From contig JASXTE010000012.1 of NCBI GenBank assembly GCA_030280995.1, positions 11,416,001 to 11,480,000 of the forward strand: a stretch of DNA of 64,000 bases, written 5' to 3'. Made by a program: the position numbers and the translations under genes. Positions 32,431-44,838 of the stretch are shown here, one piece after another; the first letter of the stretch is position 1, and each line of letters starts with the position of its first letter. The notes under the pieces were generated by a model. The model searched no databases. It saw only the letters and a program-made list of their open reading frames with translations, and was not told where the DNA came from. Source of the stretch: Hemileia vastatrix. Its lineage: Eukaryota > Basidiomycota > Pucciniomycetes > Pucciniales > Zaghouaniaceae.

Positions 32431-33904
32431 TAAAGTGGGAGGTGTTTCAACTTTTTAATCTTCATACAACTATAACGATTGATCTTTGAGGTGAGAAAGT
32501 AGGTTATGAGGTATAGTACAACACAGAATCAAGCTGATCACTGTCTCCATTTCAAATTTATTTCTGAGAGGACTTCTTAATTACCTTAAAATAGAAAAAA
32601 GACCTTTCATTATTCCAATAGAATGTTCAATACAGACTCTTGACTATTCCAAATGATTGTTGAACTTGGAATTTTGACTGTCTTCTGAAGCTTCTCCCTA
32701 TTAAGCAGGAAGTGCATACTTTCTATTCACATAAGTAGAATCTTCCAAAAGATATTGATCTTCATCAAAGAATTTTTCAGGTTCTTTTAAAATTTGAATT
32801 CTTTGGAAGATGTAGGAGTCATGACATGAACAAGGATAGCCAGCAAAAAAAATATAAATTTTTTGTTGATATCACATATAAGCTGAACAGAAATTAAATA
32901 TCTATACAGAAGATTTAGTTGTTTGTGTTAGTTTCAAAAATAATGAAAGGAATTTAAAATGATCTACCTCTTTTTACACTCAAAGTATTTGTTTCCACCT
33001 TGAGCAGGTTTCTGGCTCAAAGAAATAGTATTACCATCAATGAGACCAATAAATCCTGGGAGGCCCTCTGCTTGCATAACCTGAGATAATTAAAGTCACT
33101 CTTCTTTAGTTGGCCAGGTGAGAAGTTTAGATTCCAAAGAGCTGATAGCATGGATGCATTGTTTTGTATAAATTGTAACAGACACATACCCTAAATCAAA
33201 GACATTTTCTAAAATTTTTAAGGCAGCTCCATTACCATTGGAACCCCAATTACATAGTGTGATGGCCAATTGAATTGAAGGATCATGTTTCAGTTTTTGA
33301 GAATTTTTGTGAAACACAGGGTGATCCTGAATAAGCTAAATCAATTTAAGGAATCATTCCTGAGAAGTCCTGAACAACTGTCTAAAACTGGGTAAAGATA
33401 GGTTAATAATTGCTTGGATGGTGTACTTGGGGGTATGAAGTACTTGAGGCTTTTTAGAAAAAATTTAACATTTCCTGGCCATTTTTGATAAAAAGACAAA
33501 ATCTTCTTATGAATAAGAATCAGAATTGCAATCAGAGTCCAAGAGCAGATCAAAGGCTATGAAAGTCATCGCTTGATGAAATTTATCATGATTTGAGAGT
33601 GAGGAAGGCATGACTCTTATATGGCATAAAAATGTAAATAATGTATGACATTTTGAGTTATTCAGTGTTATGCTTCAGAGTGCTGCAGTTAAATTCTGTG
33701 TATGAATGGAATGATTTTGAAAAATCAGTGAAATGGGACTTGATGGTGAAATAAGCTCTTTTGTTTGATGAAGTGCGGATTTGTGTGAAATAAGTGACAT
33801 ATTTCATTTTGAAATCCACCAGTGTTGTGGCTAGTGTGGTTTGGAAATCTGCACTTAAATAAGTGCAGATTCTTAAGTGTGGATTTGCCAGAACTGACAC
33901 CCCC
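32430..33904 (-). pseudogene. PIF/Harbinger element with transposase remnant (copy 3)
   Basis: The minus-strand end is GGGGGTGTCAGTTCTGGCAA at 33904, the same terminus as 55642. A protein from about 33610 follows: MPSSLSNHDKFH, LLDSDCNSDS, then LQVLHTPKYTIQ-like, NLSLPSFRQLFRTSQE and PSIQLAITLCNWGSNGNGAALKILENVFDLGY. After these come GFIGLIDGNTISLSQKPAQG and GYPCSCHDSYIFQRIQI, then EYLL-like QYLLEDSTYVNRKYALPA. The LIDGN and HDS segments are hallmarks of DDE_Tnp_4 transposases. Several stops and frameshifts. The second terminus was not found. Confidence 0.85.
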
Positions 33905-33918
33905 TATTATCTCACTAA

Positions 33919-34244
33919 TGTTGTTCCTACATTTTTTTCTCCTGTCCTCTTGCCCTAATCCTTACTAACTCACTAACTTTCCTTAATTTGCTTATCTTTC
34001 TAAATACATTATTCCACTAATTACATATGATTTAGATCTATAGCTTTCATTAATAATAACTAATAATCTTTTCCTCAGGAGATTTTCCTCTGAAAAGATC
34101 CTTTCCTTATTACTATAAGGGTATCTGTCCCTCTATCTTGTATGTAAAATTTTGTGCATATAAATATGGTTCAAAAACAAGTAATGAAAAATTTTACTTC
34201 TTCTATCAATTCCTTGAGACACTTAGAATTCTGTAAGAATGACA
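33919..34244 (+). mobile_element. 5' LTR of element 4
   Basis: TGTTGTTCCTACATTTTTTT...GAATGACA. Pairs with 46427-46754 over its whole length; shared blocks include TTAATAATAACTAATAATCT-like, TTTTCCTCTGAAAA, ATCTGTC, CTATCTTGTAT and TATAAATATGGT. LTRs have diverged considerably. Confidence 0.85.
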
Positions 34245-34685
34245 GATAATTATCTGCGAGTTTTTTACTCACTAGTTTCCCTTGACAATAAGTTACTAAT
34301 TCAAAATTGACAATTTCATTGTTTTTAAATCTAATCAATCATTAGTTAGTAGACCCTTGACATCAAGACCCAGAGCTTTAACATTATTTATTCAACTTCA
34401 AAATAATTATCTAAAGAGGTAAAGGATTTCTTATATTACTTATCCCTCAGTAGTAAAGACTGACAAAAGATAAAAAACTTTTAATATAATATTTATTCAG
34501 AGAATTTTAATGTAGAAGAAATTCATAATCATCCATAAATATCTCAGAAAGTAGCTTACCTTCACATAAAATTGGAAAGGGCAAAATAATACATCTGTAT
34601 AAGAGATGAATATGACTGACAAGGAGATGAAGAGATAAAATCTTTTCAGAATAAGAAAAAGAGGCCAAATAACCACATAAAATCT

Positions 34686-35330
34686 ATGAAAATTGAGCCC
34701 CAAAAATTTAAAGGATACAGGAAAAATATCCATCACTTGATAAAATATTTTGAAAATATACTCACCTCAAAAAAAATTCCCTCTGAAAAGTGGCCAGAAA
34801 TCATGGGTAGTTTTCTCACAGGTGAAACTAAGTTGTTCTATTATCAACTTCAAGATGATAATGATAATACTTTACCAGACTTGTATGTTATAAAAGAAGC
34901 TTTCTCAATAATTATAATTCAGAGTTTAAAGAAGACTAATTGCAAGACCAGCTTGACTTACTTGCTTTTCATAATGGAAGAATTGAAGAATTTATCACCA
35001 AGTTTCAATAAATATCTGCCAAACTCCCTCAAAACTTTTTCAATCTTCATAAAAATATCTTAATTTTTAAACAAAAAATTCCTATAGCCATGTTATTTCA
35101 AATAAGTTGCACTAATTTTTCAATGGAACAAATATGGAAAGGGTTTACAAAATTGCATGAGACTGAAAAATAACTTACCTGAAAAACTCAAAATACAGAG
35201 GGAAGAAAATAAGTTCTCTAAACTAAATAACTCCATCAAATTACACAAGAAAACCAAACACACCTCATTCAGGAAATTAAAATTAAAATTTTAAACTCTC
35301 TACACCAAGAAGTCCTCAATTTTTTGAAAA
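34686..35330 (+). pseudogene. Gag-like remnant of element 4
   Basis: KIEPQKFKGYRKNIHHLIKY, then PSEKWPEIMGSFLTGETKLF and a decayed continuation with frameshifts (AMLFQ..., TWERFTK...). The FLTGETKLFYYQL segment is typical of a capsid domain. A short untranslated leader lies at 34245-34685. Confidence 0.6.
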
Positions 35331-35789
35331 GGACTGGGCAGTCCCTATGTAATTGGAGACCATTAATCCTGCTACAGTTGAATTTTTTAAATGTCATCAA
35401 AAAGTATTTCTAGCTAAAGAATGTCCCCAATAAAAGAAAAGAAGAAATGACTCCAAAAAAAAATAGGGAAACAAAAGTACAAGACTGAAGCCTACTGGGA
35501 ATTGAAGAAGAATCTGACATTTAAATATACCAAATAAATAGCATTTGGGCAACTGAAGATAATATAAATTAAATTCTTAACTGTATAGAAGAAAAAAGAA
35601 GAAAAAATAATGAACATTCCCAACAGTCCAGTTTTTAAACTAAAATACTTCACTGAGTCATACGAATTAAGCAAATATAATGATCTCATAGAATTCAGCA
35701 AATGATATAACAAAGATATTTTTGATTAAAACTCCTCTTCATTCTTCTCCAAACTTGAACTGAGTGACTCTATCAGCCAAGTCTCAAAA

Positions 35790-36300
35790 ATGAAAATTGG
35801 ATATTTAGCAAACATATCCCTGGAAGAAGAGGATGGAGATGTGGGAGTTCCACTTTCTATTTTTGAAGTAAAAATACTTCAAAAGATTTTCCAAGTAGCT
35901 ATAGATACTTTAGAGAGTGAAAACTATATTCACCCTGATATGGCTAAACTTTTTTCAACAAAAATCACAAGAGATATGAACCATAAGGCTAGTTTGTCTG
36001 ATGGAAGCCTTCCAGAAATTGAAGGAAAAATCTACCTTAAACTATCTTATGACAGCCTGAAAATTAAAAGTAACCTACTAGTGTTACCCAAACTTGATTT
36101 TGATGTGGTACTGGAACTACCATGGATATAAAAATACCAAGCCCTATTTCATCCAGACAAAAAATTTGTGTCAATAATTGATGAAAGTGGGGATTCTGTA
36201 AAGCTATTCCCAGTAAGACAATAAGATTTAATAACAGGAAAAGGTAGCAAAGCTAACAAACTATCCCAGATTTTATGTAATTTAGAAAAGAAATTAGCGC
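35790..36300 (+). pseudogene. Retropepsin-like remnant of element 4
   Basis: KIFQVAIDTLESENYIHPDM occupies the active-site place where D-S/T-G-A is expected (Gly lost), and LPKLDFDVVLELPWI is the usual domain end (35790-36131). A stop follows at 36129. Confidence 0.65.
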
Positions 36301-36389
36301 CAAATTTTTTCTCAAAAGAAATAAAATTAAATAAAAACTCAAGGTTCAGTCATACAATATAAACAAGAAAAACCAATCCAATTAAGATT

Positions 36390-36810
36390 TGTGGAAAATC
36401 CCATAGCCCAGCATAAAATGAACTAATCAAAGAATTTGTCTAAGATAGCCTTAAGAAAGGCATAATTGAGGAATCAGACCCCCCCTGGTCCTCCCTATTA
36501 ATATTAGTAAAGAAATCAGATATTTTTCCAAGGTTATGTGTATATAATAAATCCTTAACCTATTTTACCATAAAAAATTCTTAACCAATTCTGTGTATTG
36601 ATTATACTTATTGATACCTAAAAGACACTGTTTTTTTACATCCCTAAACCTTAAATCCAGATTTTGGAAATTGACTTAAAGTAAAAAACCATCTTTACTT
36701 GAAGAATGTGACATTATCAATGAAGAGCTATGCCTTTTGGGATCTTTAATTCCCTAAGTACATTAAGATTCACAAGAGATAGATTATTAAATGATGTAAT
36801 TTGTGATAAT
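36390..36810 (+). pseudogene. Element 4 RT, N-terminal part
   Basis: NELIKEFV, then KGIIEESDPPWSSLLILVKK, RLCVYNKSLTYFTIKN and, after frameshifts, FGIFNSLSTLRFTRDRLLND. Interrupted at 36811 by an insertion. Confidence 0.75.
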
Positions 36811-37414
36811 TGTTACAATTTTTCCTTTCCCAATTCACATCTGGTCTATTGAAACCTCCATTAGCAATCCTTTCATAAATTTTTCTGCATTTACATTTTT
36901 CACTACTATATTTAATAAGGCCCCTTTTATTTAATATAGCCTGTAGAATAAAGTGTTCACACTCCCTTGACTACAGTATAGATTAAATCTTAGTCAAATC
37001 ACTACACACATTACACAACTCTACCTGAAGAAGCAGATGGCCTTACTGAGAATAAATAGGATCCTGCTCCTACTATTTTTCCTCAGTTAAACAAATACTT
37101 TGTTAGGTACGTCTACCTTATTTTCTCACATCCTTAGTTCTACCATTAATCTCTTTTTCATCCCTATTGCACTTAGGTATCTATTATCCTTTACTCCCTT
37201 GAGCTTGTTTCATCTGCTTACTTGGGATGAATTTCATTTCCATAAGGTACCCATTCATTCTAATTTACTCTATTTATCTTTTTTTGTATCCTCTATGAAA
37301 TGTATTTTAGTTAATCAACTACTTCTGTAGGTATCTATTACCCTGTACTCCCTTGAGCTTGTTTCATCTGCCTACTTACAATAAATTTCATTTCCATAAG
37401 ATTACTTGTCTTAT
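36811..37414 (+). mobile_element. 604-bp insertion in element 4 RT, ATAAT target duplication
   Basis: ATAAT at 36806-36810 and 37415-37419 flanks it. It starts TGTTACAATTTTTCC, and its end, TTGTCTTAT, does not have the expected CA. Inside, a 70-bp direct repeat (CTCCCTTGAGCTTGTTTCAT...ATTTCATTTCCATAAG) occurs at about 37180-37250 and 37330-37400. RT resumes immediately at its right edge. Probably a solo LTR. Confidence 0.7.
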
Positions 37415-38330
37415 ATAATTGACATATGTTTTCTATTTTACCTAGATGATATAATTATTTACTCTAAAGATTTCAAAACCCATTTGGAAGACATAAAAAA
37501 AGTTTTAAAATTTTTAAATAATGAATGTTTAATTCTATCCAAGGAAAAATGCAAGTGGACCAAACAAGAAATATTGTTTTTAGGGTGTGTAGTAATCAGA
37601 GGAGGTATTAAAACTAACCCAGAAAAAATTATCAAAATCATTGAATGGTCAATACCTTCAAATATAACTCATGTAAGAGGATTTCTCAATCTCTGCACTT
37701 ATTTAAAAAGTTTTATTAATAGTTTCTCCACTCTGGATTCTCCTTATTATAAATTAATGGAAAATTTACCAAAAAAGGGAACAAAGATTAAATTGGGGGG
37801 AGGAACTAAATCACACCTTCAACCTACTTAGGAAATAATTATTCAACACTATCCTTCTTAATAATCCATAACCATTTCATCCATTCATTCATGACATGGA
37901 TGCTTCTGGAACAAATATTGGTGCAGTACTTAAACAAGGCATAAAAACTTCATACAATGCTAGACGTTTTGACCCCATCACTTATATAAAAAACCTTAAA
38001 TACAAAAATATACATCCAATTGCTTATGAATCACAAAAACTCTCTAAAAATGAACAAAATTACTCCACTCAATAGAGAGAACTATTGGGCATTGTCCATT
38101 CAGTGAAACATTTTAGATGCTACATAGAAGGATAACCTATTATTTTCAGAAATGATCATCAGTCCCTCAAATACTTCAAATACCAGAAGGAGGTAAATCA
38201 ACATCTAACCCAATTCATCAATGAAATAGAACTCTTTAAAATACTCATTATCTACAGATCAGGTGAGAAACAACTAGTGGCTGATTCTCTTTCACAATAA
38301 CCAAATACCAATTCTTACAAAGACCCACCA
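37415..38330 (+). pseudogene. Element 4 RT C-terminus and RNase H
   Basis: IIDICFLFYLDDIIIYSKDF has an intact YLDD box, followed by CLILSKEKCKW, FLGCVVIRGGIKTNPEKI and HVRGFLNLCTYLKSFI. RNase H follows after 37850: HDMDASGTNIGAVLKQ, LSKNEQNYSTQ (stop) RELLGIVHSVKHFRCYIEG, RNDHQSLKYF and KQLVADSLSQ. Few stops compared with element 2. Confidence 0.85.
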
Positions 38331-38639
38331 GAAACATCTACTCCTCTGTTCAATATAACTGACAGAAACCTTTTGGATCAACTCAAAAAGATTCATAAGA
38401 TTCTCTCCTCAAAAAAAACTCATCCACAAAATCTTTCTACATACTTCACTAAAAAAAACTTAATATCTTTACAGATAAGAATAACCTTGAAAAACTCTTG
38501 GGGTGATATGTGATGAATGGGAAGCCAAAGGAGTTATTTATGAAGTAAATTTTGAATTTTAACACTGTAAATACAAAGATGTGGTAAGTTTTTTATAAGA
38601 ACTTTATCTCTTTCCACAAATTATGGTGTTAAACAACAA

Positions 38640-38764
38640 GTTTAATAACCGTTTTCAGGAATGTAAATTCACTAAAAAAATCAAAATAACTTCAATCACT
38701 CTTATTACAAATAATACAAGGAGGAAATTTTCATAGATGGTTCATGGATTTTGTTGGCCCATTA
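38640..38764 (+). pseudogene. Element 4 integrase, part before insertion
   Basis: FHRWFMDFVGPL (first catalytic Asp in MDFVGPL) is cut after the Leu codon by element 5; the frame continues at 45151 as PKTKKGYIYVI. Confidence 0.8.
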
Positions 38765-39073
38765 TGATAGGATTTGGTTGAGAGGTGAGGAAAAGGAGCG
38801 CTATGGGTGCTATTCATTGTGAGAGGCAGGAGAGGGGATATTTCATAAGGGGGTTATATAGGGCAAGCACCTTGGAACGCTCCTCATTGGACAGCTTATA
38901 TAGTAATCAATTTACTTCTTAGTCTCACTGCTGTATCAGCATAGTTAGTCCTGACTCACTGTTGGTAACCACAAAATAGTCAGTCTAGTTAGTCTCACTG
39001 CTTAGTAGCATAGTCACTCCTGTCCCAGGCTAGTGTCAATGCTAGTATTATTCTGCCTTCTTAGGTCTTTACA
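38765..39073 (+). mobile_element. 5' LTR of element 5
   Basis: TGATAGGATTTGGTTGAGAG...GGTCTTTACA, 309 bp, closely matching 44839-45150. CATTA precedes it (38760-38764) and also follows the other LTR (45149-45153, partly overlapping its terminal CA). The LTRs are similar, so this is a younger insertion than element 4. Confidence 0.92.
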
Positions 39074-39110
39074 TTTTTTTCAATCGTAATTGGTGCACTA
39101 CTGAAGAAAA

Positions 39111-40094
39111 ATGAATCCCTCAGGTAAACCTGATGCAGAAACCCTTGCTGAAGTGCAAGAACAAAACACATGAATCATGGAACATCTAGTGGAGGAAAGG
39201 CCCTCATATTGCGGCCCCACTGAAGCAGAGATGGATGCAGCTGAAGCTGAGGCACAGGAACCACCTAAGACACTAGTTCCACTTTTTAAAGACCCAAATA
39301 TTACAGTCCCAGAAATCTTCCATGGAAAACAATTTCCCCAGGAAGAACAGTATGTGTCAAAGGCAAACCTCTATGTCCTTCTCAATGGGAATTAGTTCCC
39401 AGACAAGAAAGCAAAGATTTGGTTTGCAATATTGTACCTCACCAATGAGGCAGAATTCTAGGAAGGGCCATACACCAAGGAGCCCCTTGAAACCGCTCAA
39501 TCAGTAACAATTTTCCACAAGTTCATGGCAGCATTTGAGCTAGCTTTTTGGTGACCCCAACATGGCTATAACCTTGGATCATGGACTAAACCAACTACTT
39601 CAAAAACATTCAGTAGACAAGTATGTGTTGGAATTCTAGGGTCACACCAGTTACATCACAACATTGTGAGAAGGGGCACTCATGTTTCACTTCAAGAATA
39701 GGCTCTCATCAAAAATAAGAAATGACCTGATAAGCCACCCTCACCTAACTTCCCTCCAAGCACTCATGGAGCTGGCCATTCATATTTATAATGAGTTTAC
39801 ACATCATTTAATAGATGGTTGGAGTGGCTCTTGTCAGTGGCCCAGCTATGCCTCATCAAGCGGGCCAGTGCCAGGGACCCATATTCCATGGATATCAATG
39901 CAGTAAATGCACACAGAACTAGTGGAAGAAGCAGGTTGCATGATGAGGAGTACCAGAGGCATATGAGTAGGGGGCTGTTCCTCAAATTTGGGAGTGTTGT
40001 TAATTTGGCAAGGGAGTGTATGGGAAAAATAAGGTTTAGTGAGGTGGAGGATAGCTCAGGAAAGGGGCAGGTAAAAGACAGTTCTTGGGAGTGA
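39111..40094 (+). pseudogene. Gag of element 5
   Basis: ATG 39111 (MNPSGKPDAETLAEVQEQNT) is followed by a stop, then EHLVEERPSYCGPTEAEMDA and FKDPNITVPEIFHGKQFPQE. After further stops come DPYSMDINAVNA and GLFLKFGSVVNLARECMGK, a CCHC knuckle where two Cys are replaced. A PBS-like TGGTGCACTACTGAAG lies at 39091-39106 between LTR and gag. Confidence 0.75.
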
Positions 40095-40189
40095 AGGTTG
40101 TGCCCTCTTTTAGCAAATTGGAGGGAAAGGAAAAGGAGGATTTAGTAGAAGAATTATAAGTGTGTAATTTACTTGAAGCAAATGATAAT

Positions 40190-40540
40190 TTTATTATACT
40201 TAACTTACTTTTACTGACCCCTGATGCCACAACAAATGTATGAGCCCTACTGGACTGTGGGGCCACAGACTGTTTTATTTCTAACAAGTTTTTACAGAGA
40301 AATAAAAAGAAAAAAGAAAAATTGGACTACCCTAGGCATTTAATTATGTTTTATTGATTCCCAGGTGAGGGAGGAGGCATAAGAGAGTAGGTTTTTTGTA
40401 GGTTCTGGTGTGACAGAAGGGGGTCTCAGTGCAAGGCCTATGCAACAACCCTGAAGGGCCAGTACAAAATGGTACTGGGTATGAAATGGCTGGACCAATA
40501 TAACCTGCAATTTGATTTAAAGGAAAAGTAGGCTCAGATG
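40190..40540 (+). pseudogene. Retropepsin of element 5
   Basis: ALLDCGATDCFISNKFLQ (active-site D-C-G-A where D-S-G-A is usual) and YKMVLGMKWLDQYNLQFDL. Stops in between. The following 40540-41090 holds two related Pro/Gly-rich segments (PLPLQRPG..PGESSNILLS and PLSLQGSGPLPVSLLIF-like), an internal duplication. Confidence 0.65.
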
Positions 40541-41099
40541 GGAAGGAAGGGGATTCTGGTGCTAAAGTATTGGCCCCCTTGCCCCTTCAGAGGCCAGGGG
40601 GCTATCCTGGTGAGTCTTCTAATATTTTGTTATCAGAAGTTGAATTGCCACCAGAAATGATGCTTCCTCTTGATTCTAAGCATCAGGCTGTGGATAGGGT
40701 GCCAATGGGAAGCACCAGGGAGGAGAAGAAAGGGGGTGAAATTCACCAAGAAGAGGAGAAGGTGAAACAAAGATAAGGGAAGGCATAAAATAAGAAGGCA
40801 GATGGTCCTGAGAAAGAATTTTTCCCCTTGTCTCTTCAGGGGTCAGGGCCCCTCCCAGTGAGTCTCTTAATTTTTCATTATCATAAGTAGACTTTCCATA
40901 AGAGCTGAAATTTTCTCATGATGCTAAGTTTCAGGAATCGGAGGGGGAACTGGAAAAATAGGAGGAACTGGAATGTGAGGCAAAAGCTTGGAACATATCT
41001 GCCAAGATATCAGCCAAGGTTCAGTCCTCATAGCCAACAAAAATCCTGAAGGAAATGGTCCATTAAGCTAGTTAGTAATTCTTACCACTGTTTGAAGAT

Positions 41100-41930
41100 G
41101 TAGAAGTTAAGACCCTACCACCTCATCATCCATACAATTCGCCATTGATCTGATGCTAGGCACAACCCCTCAACTTAGCTGCATAATCCCATTATCAACC
41201 CTAGAGTCAACAGCGCTAAAAGAGATAGTTAATGAAAAGTTAAAGAATGGTTTTATTAGAGAATCAAAATCTACCTGAGCTGCTCCTGTGATCATTGCAG
41301 GAAAAAAGGATGTTTCACTAAGACCTTGCATGACTTTCAGAAGGCTAAATTCACTTTTGGTAAAGAACAGATATTCCCTTCCTTTGACTAGTGAGCTAAT
41401 TGATAGTCTCCCAGGTGAGGAGATCTTCACATATTTAAATCTTAGAGCAGGTTACCACAACCTACATGTAAATGAAGGTGATTAACACAAACTGGAAAAA
41501 GGAATTCTGCAATAAATTTGGTCATTTTTAAAGGTTGGTAATGCCATTTGGTCCATGTAATGCACCTTCCACCTTCCAAAACCTCACCAACAGCATCTTT
41601 GGAGACAGAATAGGGATAGATGTAGTGGTATACCTTGACAACATCTTTATTTACTCCAGATTAATGGAGGAGCACCAGATATGTGTATAGGAATGTTTTC
41701 AGTGCTTGAAGCAGGCCCAGGTATGGTGAAAACTGGAGAAATGTGTCTTCTCAGTGAGTGAAATCCCTCAATTGGGTATTATCACTTCAAAAAATAAAGT
41801 GCAAGTGGACCAGGAGAAGGTAAAGTCAGTAACATAATGGGTGACACCAGAGTCAGTAAAGGAGCTTCAGTCATTCCAAGGCTTTGCAATTTTTTACTTC
41901 CATTTTATTGAAAATTACTCCCACATTTTC
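41100..41930 (+). pseudogene. Reverse transcriptase of element 5
   Basis: KRDS...KNGFIRESKS (two frames), then GKKDVSLRPCMTFRRLNSLL, NRYSLPLTSELIDSLPGEEI and YLNLRAGYHNLHV. After frameshifts come the [13 protein letters not shown] region and [12 protein letters not shown], where the second Asp of the catalytic YLDD is Asn. HCEKCVFSVSEIPQLGY-type thumb sequence follows. Confidence 0.8.
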
Positions 41931-42480
41931 AAACCATTTCACAACCTCACAAAGAAGGAAGCTAAATTTATCTAAACAAGTAGCCAACAAGATGTGTCTG
42001 ATTACCTGAAAAGACAATTTGTGACAGCCCCTATTCTTATGATCCATGACTTATTAAAGCCTTTTGTTCTGGAATGAAGCTGCTCAGATTTTGTACTAGG
42101 TGCTTTATTATCTCAATAAAATGCTGAAAATGTCTTGCACCCAGTAGATTATTTGTCACAAACACTGCTATGCACCAAATTAAACTATGAAATATATGAT
42201 AAGGAGTTATTGGCACTAGTAGAAGCAGTACCCACCTTGGGCCAATATTTGGAAGGAGGGCCTCACAGGTTACAAGTTATTATCTACATGGATCATAAAA
42301 ACTTGGAAACCTTTCTGACCACTAAAAAGTTGACTTTCCAGAAGGAACACTGAGCAGAACTTCTAAGAAGCATTAACTTTGTTGTTACATTCCAACCAGG
42401 GAAGAATGGTGGCAAACCTGATGCGCTATCAAAATTTCCTGACTTGTGTACAGCACTGAGTAACTACCCACTGTTGGGGT
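41930..42480 (+). pseudogene. RNase H of element 5
   Basis: HPVDYLSQTLLCTKLNYEIYD and KELLALVEAV (42135-42353), IYMDHKNLETFL, then FQPGKNGGKPDALSKFP. The start of the domain is broken (CSDFVLGALLSQ in another frame). Confidence 0.8.
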
Positions 42481-42699
42481 AACGTTGTTGAAGGGGAACC
42501 TTGAAGAGGGGGTAATCCTAGACTAGGTGGAATTGGAGGATGAGGATTTCATGGATTGGCTAAAAAGGGGGAAGGAAAAGGATGAGGGAGTGAAGGCGCT
42601 GTTATGATAGAAGGTATTTGTAAGGACAGGATTGCAGGAATATCACCTGGAATGGGAGGATAGTGGTGCCAAATGATGAGAAGCTCAAGAGGCATGTGG

Positions 42700-43487
42700 T
42701 CAAATAAAGGCATGATTCCCAAATGGAAGGAAACCCAAGACCACTGAAGACTGTGGAGTTAGTGAATTGTAACTTTTACTTGAAGTCCATGAAGGCATAC
42801 GTCTAGCACTATGTAGCAGCATGTGACTCTTTCCAGAGGAACAAAGATAGTCCAACAAAAACACCACTGAGGCCACTAAAAAATTCCAAGCAGCCATGGA
42901 AGGAGCTCTTCTATGATCATATAGAGGAATTACCCAAGTCTCAAGGAAAGAATTCTATCCTCACAGTAGTTGACCGCTGTACCAAGATGGCACACTTTGT
43001 CCCCACCACTACCAAGGTTACATCAGAGGGTATTTCAGACTTAATGGTGGAGCATGTCTGGAAATTACATGGATTTCTTGAAAGTATAGTATCAGATAGG
43101 GGAAGCACTTTTAACTCTAAGCTGTTAAACACAATGTATGAGCAACTGAAAATTAAGCCCATCTTTTCAACAGCATAGAATCCACAGTCTGACAGGAAAT
43201 CCAAGATAGTGAATAAGGCAATTGAAAAATATTTTCACCATTTCATTAACTATCAGAAAGATGATTGGGTTCTTCTGTTACCACTGGATGAATTCTCACA
43301 CAATAACCAAAAACATGCTGCAACAGGCATGTCACCTTTTTATGCCAACTATGTATATCACCCAACATTCTCAATTGGTACCCCATCCAAGTTAAAAGTC
43401 CCAGAAGTGGAAGAGCAGATGCAAAGAATATTAAGTATATGTCAAGAACTAGAAGAAGCTCTCAAGTTATCTCAGCAGTCAATTAAG
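42700..43487 (+). pseudogene. Integrase of element 5
   Basis: HYVAACDSFQRNK (zinc region end), YDHIEELPKSQGKNSILTVV, DRCTKMAHFVPTTT and IVSDRGSTFNSKLL (second Asp). Then NPQSDRKSKIVNKAIEKYF, where the catalytic Glu of the T-E-R position is Lys, and FSHNNQKHAATGMSPFYANY. Cut by a solo LTR after LKLSQQSI. Confidence 0.85.
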
Positions 43488-44437
43488 TGTTGTGGTAGTC
43501 CAAATCTGGGTAGGCCTTTGGAGTGTGTATTTGGGGGTATTTGGGGTTATGGTGTTGTTTTTGGCATTTTGTTAGATGTTAGATGCTTAGTTGTGTTTTT
43601 GGAGGCTTAAGCTAGGGTCACTTATTATGTCTCAGCTTAATGACCTTTGTTATTTCTTCATTATGGTATGTGTTATATGTGATTAGCTTGTTTTTATGTG
43701 TAGTTACTGTTGTTTGTTTTTTTAGACAGTGTTTATGGGTTTTTTGGGAATTTAAGGGCCTAACAGCAGCCCACCTGTCTGCTCACATGGAAGCCTCTAG
43801 AGGAGTTTTTATGCATGTAGAGAGGTGGAAGAGTTGGATTTGTCTGGGAAAAACCCAGGGTGGTCTGTGTGTCAGATATTTAAGCAAGCTTAAGGACATT
43901 ATAGTTTATTATTAACCTTCCGGTATACCTAGAATCTCTGTGCTTCACTCTTTTGTGTGTTTGTGGCATCTTTTAGCTGGGTTTTGAAAAGGTTAGTTCT
44001 TACTTGACCTCAACTCTTGTCACTGTTTTCTCTGGTATAGTCTTGAAAGCTATATCAAGTATTATTGCTGTCTTTGGTGTGGCTTTGCAACCTAAATAAA
44101 GTATCATTACTTTCTCTGGTGTGGACATTGGTCTAAATTTCAGCTCTTTGGTCTGGTAGTCTGTCTGGTGGCTACTTTCTTCGCTGATCAAGCAGTCAAG
44201 TGTGTTGGAAAGGGGTTTTAGCAAACAATACTCAATTTACCTTAGCAGGTAAATCTCAAATTATTTTTCTAAAGGGATAGGGGATTTTGTCTCTGGTTTT
44301 TCTCCCACTCCCTTGGTCATGTCCTATAGCTGGCACTATAGGATTTTCTACAGGGTCATCACAATCAAGGAAGTACCCAGCATTGTGCACTACAGGTAGG
44401 TAAAAAGGTTTGGCTAAGCTCACATTTCCTTTCTACA
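43488..44437 (+). mobile_element. Solo LTR (family L relative) inside element 5
   Basis: TGTTGTGGTAGTCCAAATCT...TTTCTACA, 950 bp. It shares the GTCCAAATCTGGGTAGGC start and TTTCTACA end with the solo LTR at 11685. Flanks TTAAG (43483-43487) and TTGAG (44438-44442) are a 5-bp duplication with one mismatch. Confidence 0.72.
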
Positions 44438-44826
44438 TTGAGCCCCAGGGCTAAAGTATATCACAAGAAAGTGGGTCCATTCAAATTCAAATTCAAGGTA
44501 TCTGACTCAGCTTATGAACTGGAACTAAGAATATCAATGAGGCAAGTACATCCAGTTTTCAACATTTCATTGCTCACAAAGCATAAAGAAGATACAATCC
44601 CAGGACATCCAGAGGATCCACCAGCACCAATCCTGGGGAAAATGAAGAGGAGTTTGAGGTGGAAAAGTTTGTTTCTAAGAGGGTGCACAGGGGAAGGGTT
44701 CAGTACTTAGTGCGTTGGAAAGGATATGGGGTCCGAGATAGGTCTTGAGAACCTGTGGAAAATTTAGCTAATGCTAAGGAAAAGTTGAAGGAGTTTGATG
44801 AGGATTTCAGGGGGAAGGAGGAGTAA
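44438..44826 (+). pseudogene. Integrase C-terminus with chromodomain, element 5
   Basis: SPRAKVYHKKVGPFKFKFKV and RQVHPVFNISLLTKHKED, then after a frameshift near 44640 EFEVEKFVSKRVHRGRVQYL and VRWKGYGV, a chromodomain with one stop at the expected Trp (RS-stop-EPVENL). A purine tract AAAAGAGGGGG precedes the 3' LTR. Confidence 0.88.
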
Positions 44827-44838
44827 AAGAGGGGGTAA

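Noticed and set aside
42941..43204. Minus-strand ORF in element 5
   Set aside because: It is the reverse of the integrase catalytic core, which has clear motifs on the plus strand.
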